Below the pieces are notes generated by a model. The model searched no databases. It saw only the letters and a program-made list of their open reading frames with translations, and had not been told where the DNA came from. Source: Paracyclopina nana (Eukaryota > Arthropoda > Copepoda > Cyclopoida > Cyclopettidae). From it: a stretch of DNA of 64,000 nucleotides. A program made the translations under genes and the position numbers. Location of the stretch: the NCBI GenBank assembly GCA_019096065.1, contig JAGUCH010000006.1, positions 20,001-84,000 of the forward strand, in the 5' to 3' direction. This document shows positions 42,851-51,713 of this stretch, in pieces. Positions within the stretch are counted from its first letter, which is position 1. Every line of letters begins with the position of its first letter.

Positions 42851-45800
42851 TTAAATGAGATCACTTGGAGTTTGCTTGCACAACTGTTTGAAAGGCTCAA
42901 TGGTGTAGTCAAACATTTCCAGGTCCATTTTGTAGATGGCCTCAAGCTTGAGCAGCTGAGAGCAGGTGACATTGGAGAAGTATTCGGCTCTCAATACATT
43001 TGCTGACAGTCCATGGTTAGGCTTGTAATGGCGATATTCCAGCTGGATGAACTGATCCATTCTTGATTGACTCAGTACATACTTCTCGTCCTCCTCGGAG
43101 CTTTCCAGCTTGATTATCGCGTCATAATCTACCAAGCAGGGTGAGCAGTGCTGCAATACATAAGACTCTTTTCAGACAAATGTCCCAGCACTCCTATAAC
43201 TAATTGCTGGCCATAAAAAGAGCAATCAATTAATGGAGAAAAGTGGCCGCAAATCAACCATTTCGTTCCTTTACCGCCCTCGCTACTGCTCGTACATGAA
43301 ATCTCGCACTCGGCATTTCCTCTAAATCCTCCCCCGCATTTTAACCGTATTAAATGTTGAAAATGTAAAGAGGAAAACCCTTTAATTGGCACCAGGTACG
43401 TAAACTTTACGTAGTTAGGGAAAAATAAGAAGCATTAAAGTAACCGAGCAAATATTTTTCGAGCCGAGCATTGCGCGGTATCATCAAGAAATGATCCCTT
43501 CACTTTTTGCTTACTTCCATCAATCAAAATCAATGGAAAATGGATGGTGTTTTTCCTTTGCAATAAAGTAGTGGTAGTAAAAGAAAGTCGGATGACTTGA
43601 TTGATTCTTTACCTGGTTAACTGACATCCAATGTGGGTCGTGCTCATCGATTTTCTCCACAACATACTGAATGAATTCTTGGAACATGGGAAACGTCTTG
43701 ATGCAGCCAGTGTATTTGTCAAACAGCACAGACGTTCCCAGCCTGACAAGTCTGCAATTATTGAAACTTTGAAAATTAGAAGAAAAATGGACCTAAATCA
43801 CTATTAACAGCACTTATTTGCAAAAATAATTAATTCAAGTCATTATATTGAGGCATTGCAACTTAAGTTGAGTAATGATAACTCATTGGAGTCATTATAA
43901 CTTATTTGAGTCATTAAAACTCATGCGAGTCACTGTAACTCATATTGAGTCATTTTAACTTATTTTGAGTCACTATAACTCATATTGAGTCATTATAACT
44001 CATATTGAGTCATTATAACTTATATTGAGTCACTTTAACTCATATTGAGTCATTTTAACTTATATTGAGTCATAGTAACTCATATTGAGTCATTATAACT
44101 CATATTGAGTCATTATAACTCATATTGAGTCATTATAACTCATATTGAGTCATTATAACTCATATTGAGTCACTATAACTTAAGTTGAGTCACTATAACT
44201 CATACTCGAGTATTAAAATCAATGCTCATGGTCATTGTGGGCCAGTCTTTATTATTTCACCTTGCTCGTGTCCTTGAGAGAATTTGAGGCACGTGGTATT
44301 TTGACTGGTCGGTGCAGCCTCCCAAAATTCGATCACGATAGGCTGAAATGAGTCGATCAAAGGGATGGCGGACCACAGTGAAAGTAAAGTAGTGGCCTGG
44401 GCTCAAAGTGTCCACCAATTGCTGAGAACTGGAAGGTGACATGACATCCACTATTCTGAAAAAAAGCAATTGAAAACCTCAATTTCCTTCAGCCAACATC
44501 TTGAGCTTAGTTACTAATAACTTTTGGCTATAACTTGTAGTCTGAGAATTATTCTGATTAATCAATAAGAATTACAATGCGGCCAATTTGAGGTAATATT
44601 AATTTTCTTTCGCATAAAAGCTAATTGAAGCTTGTCATTGCTTTTGGCCAATTTCATTTTACTGATTTATTAATCCAGCCATGAATTTGAATGACATACT
44701 TTGTAGGGGATCTCATTTGTGTACTCCAAGCAAGAATACTACATTGAGGCCGAATAAACATAATCTATTATGGTATCATGGTATTTTCCCTGGTATTTTT
44801 TGATCAATATTTCCATTTAGCTTGAGGTATTCTCATTATCTTGGTATAACAGTGCAAGTATCAGTAAAGAGATAAAAACATTTAATTAAAAAAAGGCCCT
44901 GAATGTCTGAAAATTAATAACACGACTCGATGCTAAAACACTCAAGTCTCGATGAAAAAACTCTCATCTTTAAACAATTTCTCCGTTCTAAATTACTCTC
45001 CGCTAATAACTTTCAACTCTAAATTACTATCAAAAACAATAACTTTGATCGCTCAGTTTCTAAATAAGTAGCTACCAGGACTAAATTACTCTCTACTCTA
45101 AAAAGTTATCAAATCTAAATAATTTCCAAAAATAAATAGCTCTCAACTTTAAATAATTATCAAATCCCAATAACTCTCAAATCTAAATATATCTCAAGCC
45201 TAAATAACTCTCAAATCTGAATAACTCTCAAAACTGAATACATGTAAATAACTCTTTACTTTACATTGTTATCAAATGTAAATAACTCTCAAATCTGAAT
45301 AACTCTCAAATCTAAATAACTCTCAAATCTAAAAAAACTTTTTTCTTAAAATAACTTTCAAATCTGAATAACTCTAAAATCTAAATATTTCTCTACTTTA
45401 AATAACTCTCAAATCTGAATAACTCTCAAATCTGAATAACTCTCAAATCTGAATAACTCTCAAAACTAAATAACTCCCAACTTTAAATAACTATCAAATG
45501 TAAATAACTCTCAAATCAGAATAACTCTTCTCTTTGAAAAATTATCAAATCTGAATAACTCTCAACTCTGATTAACTTCCAGCTCTTTTCAGCTATTAAC
45601 TTTCATATTATTTCATCCAGATGAAGTTATTTACTTGTAGAAAGTGCCTGAAGCATTGAGCCTTCGGTACTGGTCCATCCCGTGGAGCTTTGCAAAAGTG
45701 GACATCCACGTGGAAGAGGCCACCTTGTTATTGTAGCACAAAACCGTGGGCGGTAAATGTGCAATCAAAAATGAATCCTTGAGGATTTTATGCGAGAAAT

Positions 45801-48291
45801 GGGCTGAACGAGCCCGGTAGAGCTCCCCTGGGACACCACTCACAACTGGCTCAAAAGCGAAATCCGCGCAAACTTTTTTCACTCTTTGCCTCCGATTCAT
45901 CTGAGTCATAAAGGAAGAACCAATTTCATTTTCCACCACCTCCTCGGGGATCCATTTCTTCACCGTGGAATAGACCATTTTCTGCACCTCTGTCAACTCA
46001 TCCACGTGCCGCCTTTGGTTTCTGAAACGGTATATTCACTTTTAATTCAATTTTTGCATAAAGTTTGAACAAATATCAATGGAATTGCATATGCCTTTAA
46101 ATTTCTTTAAAAGTGGCACAAGTGTTACGTAAAGAAATCGTTACGCTATATAACCGTTATGCTATGTAACCGTTACGCTATGTAACCGTTACGCAATGTA
46201 ACCGTTACGCTACGTAACCGTTACGCTATGTAACCGTTACGCTATATAACCGTTACGCTATGTAACCGTTATGTCAGGTAACCGTTATGTCATGTAACTG
46301 TAACGTAATTTAACCGTTATGTCATGTAACCGTTACGTTAAGTAACTGTTATGTCAAGTAACCATTATGTAATGTAACCGTAGCGTAATGTAACCGTAAT
46401 GTAATGTAACTGTTATGCCACAAAAACCATAACCTCACGTAGCCGTTATGTCACGTATGTGACGTAACAGCTTTGTTATGAAACTGTTTTGCCATAAAAA
46501 GCATAATGTCACGTAGTAGTTACATCATGTAACAGTTAGGTCACATTACAATTACATCATGGATTTGTTAAGTCACAGAATCATTAAGTCACAAAACTGT
46601 TACTTAACTATACAATTGAGTCATGGTACCGACATGTCACTGATTGTTGTGTCACAGAGACATCCCGTCTCAGAGCTATTATGTCACGGAACTGCTAGGT
46701 AACGGAACTGATAGGTTACGGAGCTGCTTTGCAACAGTCGCGTCTCAGAAAAGTCATATGTAACGTAACTGTCATGTTACTCAGCCATCAGAACGTTCAT
46801 TTTGCAGAATTGTCATACTATGGAACCGTTACATTGCTGTCATGTAACGGAAAAGTCCCGTTACAAAGTAGTCATGTTCTACAGCTGACTTATTTCAGAA
46901 CTGTCACACCTCCAAGCTAAAATGTTACAGAGCATGTTATGCAACAGTCATGTTACGGAACTATCCGATTATAGAGGTGTCGTGACACATTGTAACGGAA
47001 TTGTCACATTTCGTAAGTTACATGTTACGCAATTCGCAACAATGTAACATACTAGATAACTTTATCATTAAAAACCTGATTAGTTAATTACTCAAATGTT
47101 ATGGTGTCGTCACATGAAGGCTCATCCTCGTTTGTTTGCAATTACGATCGCCGTCAAACTCAACATTTTAGTTAAAAGGCCTGCAACAGATGGCGGTAAA
47201 AGCATTTGCAGATGTGACGTCATCAAACATAAACAAAAAAGCTTGAAAATAATTTTGAGAATTCTCTTAATTCAAAGATATTCAATTTGATAAAAAAGAT
47301 CCTTGATTTACAGTGATTATTTTGGTATGATTTTCTTAAAAATTGGTCATAGTTGAGGCCAATTGGCGGATACAAGCTTCATATCAGTGATGATCTTGAG
47401 CATCGCGCTCATTTTAAGGGGCAGTTTCTTCCCAGCAGCTTGCACTGAGTAGAATAGACGGATCGAAAATGACCTCGATCTGGGATTTATGGAGCCCACT
47501 TAATAGGCATTTGGGTAGATTCTGTTGGAGTCATTGCTCTATTTGAAAAGTCAATGAAACAAAACACCCAAAATTTGACCCTCTGGGTCAGAAAACATTG
47601 AAAAAATGCCATTTGGAACTAAAGAACAACTTTTGAGCTCGAACTTGCTCTTAAAATTGCCCAAACTTTTGTAAGGAAGCTCTCAATTTGATCAGTGCTG
47701 CAGTACGATTCTGTTGATTAATTGATAAAAATGCCAGTTTGACAGCTAATTCAAATTGCCACATCTGGATCCTATGGTAAGCTCCGCCCTCTTAATTTTT
47801 GCGCGAAAATGTCGCCGTGAGTTTGCACGAGGGTTGATACGCCCTCTATTTTGCATTTTTTGTAACTTTTAGCGCTAAATGACGGCGATCGTAATTGGAC
47901 AAGGAAAAACATAAGGAAAGCCAAGACACAAATTGTTGACCTTATTAAGTGTCCTTTTGCCATGACTTTTTGAGCAAGACTACTTAAGTACATTGTTGTC
48001 AGTCATTCATTATATGAGCTGAGAGACCTTTCTCATATTATTGATTGGCCCAAATGACAGCTCCATTAGAAATATCTTAGTATTTTTTTTAATTAATTAT
48101 TCAGCTGAAAAGGAACTACTGTTGGATAATAGTTAAGGTTACCTGATGATGAGATCTTCCAAGCTGAGCACTTTTCTCGTCAAATGATCCAGTTGAGAAG
48201 TGTTGCTCGGTTTCAAGGCCAAAAAGGCCAAAAGGAGGCAGCAAACTAGGGAAACGGTGGCAAAAATGCCCACTGTGTCCTTTGTTTTCAT
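42851..48291 (-). CDS. Carbohydrate sulfotransferase (CHST8-14/HNK-1 type)
   Basis: Five exons in phase (48291-48143, 46021-45635, 44455-44261, 43751-43613, 43150-42851) give 389 aa. The enzyme moves sulfate from PAPS to a glycan hydroxyl in the Golgi. A type II anchor is visible (VGIFATVSLVCCLLLAFLAL), then a stem. VLCYNNKVASSTW is the 5'-phosphosulfate loop (family form PKVAC..W), and FTVVRHPFDRLISAYRDRI is the 3'-phosphate site. Later family blocks are HWMSVNQHCSPC, spanning the last intron, and EAIYKMDLEMFDY. The acceptor sugar cannot be decided; chondroitin or dermatan 4-O-sulfation is typical of the group. Introns 1 to 3 are filled with minisatellites. It is divergent from the Frizzled gene, with 335 bp between start codons. 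Confidence 0.93.
43860..44215. repeat. Intronic minisatellite, unit TTGAGTCATTATAACTCATA
   Basis: About 17 units of 20 bp in intron 3 of the sulfotransferase gene. Most units hold TGAGTCA and its partial mirror AACTCA. Edges are degenerate. Confidence 0.95.
45000..45575. repeat. Intronic minisatellite, unit AACTCTCAAATCTGAAT
   Basis: Irregular 16-18-bp units fill part of intron 2 of the sulfotransferase gene, most uniform at about 45280-45480. The unit is unrelated in sequence to the arrays in the neighbouring introns. Confidence 0.92.
46130..47060. repeat. Intronic minisatellite, unit GTAACCGTTACGCTAT
   Basis: The array lies in intron 1 of the sulfotransferase gene. Units of about 15-16 bp are nearly uniform at 46130-46300 and then decay gradually to the right (TGTCACGTAGC, GTTACGGAACTGTCAT). 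The unit contains the near-palindrome GTAACCGTTAC, so transcripts could form many small hairpins. Confidence 0.93.
47139..47897. mobile_element. Possible element with CAATTACGATCGCCGTCA ends, 759 bp
   Basis: The 18-bp sequence at 47139-47156 is perfectly inverted at 47880-47897 within intron 1 of the sulfotransferase gene. No target duplication was seen. Its right part holds a - strand frame (47954 downward) that begins like a signal anchor (MAKGHLIRSTICVLAFLMFF); that is probably chance, though it could be an alternative first exon. Confidence 0.45.
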
Positions 48292-48626
48292 CTTTTTATC
48301 TTTCATTCCGCATGATAACGAATGTCAACACACTTATCGCTTAAAAAAGAAGTTTGAATTTTCGCGCGCTTTCTTCTTGAAAAGCAAGCGCACGCTCTTC
48401 TATCAAAAGCGCTACCAGATCAATCTATAAAAAAGAAAAAATGTCTTTTTTCCACTAAGAAACCTAAAAAAGCAAAAAAATAAGTTGTTAATTTTCAAAA
48501 GTGGCACTTTTCAAGAGTGTTTGGGGATTTAACTGGTTCTTAATCTGGTAGCGCTTTTGCGTTGCTGCGCATGCGCAGTGAGCTTCAGTCAACAAAACTT
48601 TGTTTACACTACTGAGGGTTGGCACA
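48292..48626. promoter_or_regulatory. Bidirectional promoter of sulfotransferase and Frizzled, 335 bp
   Basis: The two start codons face away from each other across 335 bp. Inside lies a 16-bp perfect inverted repeat, AAAAGCGCTACCAGAT at 48405-48420 and its complement at 48543-48558. The sequence TGCGCATGCGCA at 48566-48577 matches the NRF-1 consensus. No TATA box was seen, which is usual for NRF-1 promoters. Confidence 0.6.
48566..48577. promoter_or_regulatory. NRF-1-type palindromic site
   Basis: TGCGCATGCGCA is a perfect 12-bp palindrome and matches the NRF-1 (insect erect wing) consensus YGCGCAYGCGCR. It lies 49 bp upstream of the Frizzled start codon, a typical core-promoter position. 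Binding is inferred, not shown. Confidence 0.5.
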
Positions 48627-51600
48627 ATGGGGGCATTTTCACGGGTCTTTTTGGCCTTGTTGGCCTTCAAGGCCAGCGTGAAGGCTGTCGATCCCGAGCA
48701 TGCACCTACATGTGAGCCTTTGAAGTCCGACATGTGTCGAACCAAGGACAATATCCCCCTGTACAACTCCACTGGCATGCCCAACTTTGCCAATCACAAG
48801 AGCCAAGCAGATGCCAATTACAACATGGCCACCTTCTTCCCCTTGATTCAAACTGGTTGTGCTCCGGAATTGCAGTTTTTCCTCTGCTCAGTCTACGTCC
48901 CAATGTGTGTAGATCATAGCCCACAAAAGCTGATTGGGCCTTGTCGGCCTTTATGCGAACGAGTGCGGAAAAAGTGCGAGCCTGAACTCGATTCGAGTTT
49001 CAACATCAAATGGCCTCAGGTAAATTGATTACAAGTGTCCTCGTTTGTTGCTCATTTGCCTTCATTGAATCAGATTTCTTCGATTTGGCTTGGGTTGAAT
49101 TGATCATTTACCCAACTCTCAAATAGTATTAACATCTCTAAAACATACATAATTATAAGTTATGATGTTTTAGTTACATTTTTGCTGAACGTTCACATTC
49201 ATGACTTAATGTCTTATGTTTAAATTTGCAAATCAACGGTTTATTGCTTAAAAGACTTTTTCGCATCTACTCATTTCAAAGCAAAGAAATGCCTATAATA
49301 CATACATAATCATAAGTTATGATTTTTCACTTACATTTTTTGCTGAACGTTCATGACTTAACGTCTTATGTTTAAATTTGCAAATCAATGCTTTATTGCT
49401 TAAAAGACTTGGTCGAGTCGACTCATTTCAAACTAAAGAAATGCCTTACAAGCTTGACGAATGTGGATCAATCAAGGCCACTTGTCATCGATTGAGCAAA
49501 AGTCATTTGTTCATAAAACTCCTTTCAGGTGCTCAATTGCTCCAAGTTTCCGGAGACGAATGTACATGAGCACATGTGCATCGATGTCCCCTCTGAACAC
49601 GCCCCTTTCTCAATGGGCTTGCCGCCCTCTTCGCTCAACTCGTTGCAGAGCAACCCCTTGTTCATGGAGAAGGTGAAGCAGCAGCTGGCCAACAACCATG
49701 GGGATGACAACACTTTGAAGCCCTACAAGAACTACATGGAGATCCTCAAGAACAACCTGGACAAACTGGAGCCTGCGAAAGGCGTTAACCTTCAATGCGG
49801 GGACCTCAAAAAGTCCTTCAAGTATGTCCATTCGAAGAGGAAGGACATTTGCATCCCCAAATGTGGCCTTGAAATCACCTTCAGCAAGGAAAACAAGGCC
49901 AACACCAACTCACTCATTGTGGCCTTGGCAGCCTTCTGTTTTGGCCTCAGCCTACTCACCTTTTTGGCCTTTATGGCCAACTCTTGCTGGGACTTGTCAG
50001 CCCCCTCCACAGCCTCCAATTTTGCCCACCAGTCCCCAGCCTTTTTGGCCCTCACCTTTGTGGGCTACAGCTTTGGCTACCTCACCAGCCAAATTGGCCT
50101 TTATCACAACCCTGACTGGCTGTGTGTGGGTGAGCTGCAGGCCCAAGAAGGCCAAAGGTCACAGCCTTGCATTGTCATCTTCCTTTTTGTCTACTTCTTT
50201 GGCCTTGCAGCCTCCTGCTGGTGGACAGTTGTGGCCTTTTCCTGGGCCTTGGCCCAGTACTTCCAGCCTTCAAAGGCCAACATGGCCACCATCTCGAAGC
50301 TGTGCCACTTTTATGCCTGGGGCCTTCCAGCCTTGTTCACTTTGGCCTCCATTATCCTGCACAACATCGAGGCTGACGAGCTGACCTCGGTTTGCCTGCC
50401 AGGGGCCTTGCAAGATGACAGCAGCCTTTTGACCTTTGTTGTCGTACCTGAAGGCGTACAGCTGGTCTTGGGCTCAGCCATGTACTTGTCTGGCCTCTGC
50501 TTGGCCTTTTTCTGCGGCGAGGCCACCACCAGTGAGCAAGCCAGGGGCAAATCCGAGGCCAAACACTTGAGGAGCTTAAGGCTGCGTTACAGCCTTTATG
50601 GGTTTGTCTTCACTTGTGCCAAGGTAACGTAAAAGTCATTTCCATTTCAGTGCAGCCAACTGGAAGAAGACTAAAGATTCTAATTTTAACTGATTTTCAA
50701 AGATTTTGTAATTTTCTCGGGCGGCCGTACTTGGATCGACTAGGACATTCTGTCCCTGGATCGACTGCAACAGATCAGATAGACTAAGAGAACACACTGT
50801 CCTTGGATCGATTGGATCGACTGTCATGTTAGAGAAGGACTTGGGTCAACTAGATCGATTTGTACTTGGATAGACTGGCAGAACATACTGTACTTGCATC
50901 GAAAACTGGATCGTCCTTGGATCGACTGTTATAACAAACAGTCCCTGGATAGACTAGAGCTAACCTGGTACTGCTGGGAAAGACACTATGTCGATCTAAG
51001 GGACGATTCGTTTTGTCGATCCAAGGACTGTGCATTCTCATAGTCGGTCCGTGGACGGTTTGTCTTGTCGATCCAGGTACAGCTCGTTTTTCTAGTCTAA
51101 CTAAATACAGCAAGTTCTGGTCGATCTGAGCACTGTATGTTCTCATAGTCGATCCAAAGACGATTTCTTTTGTCGATCCAAGTCCGGTTCGTTGTAGTCT
51201 ATCCATGGACGATCCGTTGTCGATCCAAGGGTACGAGTTCGAACCAATCACGTCTATATATTTTTCAACTTTTCAGATGGGTGTTTTTGCCACCTGGGTG
51301 TATGAGTATGCGAATCGAAGACAATGGCTCTATGTGAGCTCAAAGGATCTTCCGGATGTCAACATTTTCTGGCTGAGGATCACACTGTCTCATTTAGTGG
51401 GCATTTTGATGCCTTGGTGGATTGTCACCTCACAAACCAAATTAACCTGTTTCTCATTGTGGAAATCAAACAAGCCAACAAATGGCAGCCAAACAAATCA
51501 GTTCCCCTCTGTAGCCTACAGACCACAAGCAACTGTAAGCTCAATTACTATTAATTAAATGAATGACTCATTATGATGATGTTTCAGGAAATGGTGAACA

Positions 51601-51647
51601 TGACAAACACCCAACCTTTGATAGGCCAAAGAAGAGATTACTTGTAA
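48627..51647 (+). CDS. fz4: Frizzled receptor, Frizzled-4-like
   Basis: Exons 48627-49019, 49529-50623, 51277-51534 and 51588-51647 give 601 aa. Frizzleds are seven-helix Wnt receptors. After the signal peptide comes the Cys-rich Wnt-binding domain (about residues 29-150) with ten conserved cysteines; FFLCSVYVPMC and LNCSKFP resemble Frizzled-4 most. A linker holds further cysteines. Helices start at NSLIVALAAFCFGLSLLTFL and end in exon 3 (LSHLVGILMPWWIV). The usual KTxxxW Dishevelled-binding motif just after helix 7 is not intact: the sequence is TSQTKLTCFSLWKSN. Exon 3 could read past its GTAAGC donor to a stop at 51558; splicing to exon 4 gives a tail ending RRDYL. The gene is converged on by lachesin, 66 bp between stop codons. 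Family is certain, subtype likely. Confidence 0.93.
50720..51240. repeat. Intronic array of GGATCGACT motifs with an orientation switch
   Basis: In intron 2 of the Frizzled gene the motif CTTGGATCGACT recurs from about 50730 to 50955 in one orientation. From about 50990 to 51240 it recurs as its reverse complement (GTCGATCCAAGGAC). The halves face each other around a pivot near 50970, so the intron RNA could fold into a long imperfect hairpin. Confidence 0.85.
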
Positions 51648-51678
51648 CCCTCAAGAGCTGTGAAAACACGATACACAA

Positions 51679-51684
51679 TTTATT
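51679..51684 (-). promoter_or_regulatory. Poly(A) signal AATAAA of the lachesin-like gene
   Basis: Canonical AATAAA on the - strand 30 bp after the lachesin stop codon. It lies only about 32 bp from the Frizzled stop codon on the other strand. Confidence 0.55.
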
Positions 51685-51713
51685 GAATCAGTCTTTAGTG
51701 CAATCCTCGATAA

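Noticed and set aside
47772-47954. Signal-anchor-like - strand frame inside sulfotransferase intron 1
   Set aside because: It lies at the edge of an inverted-repeat element and no donor in the right phase was found; kept only as a remote possibility of an alternative first exon.
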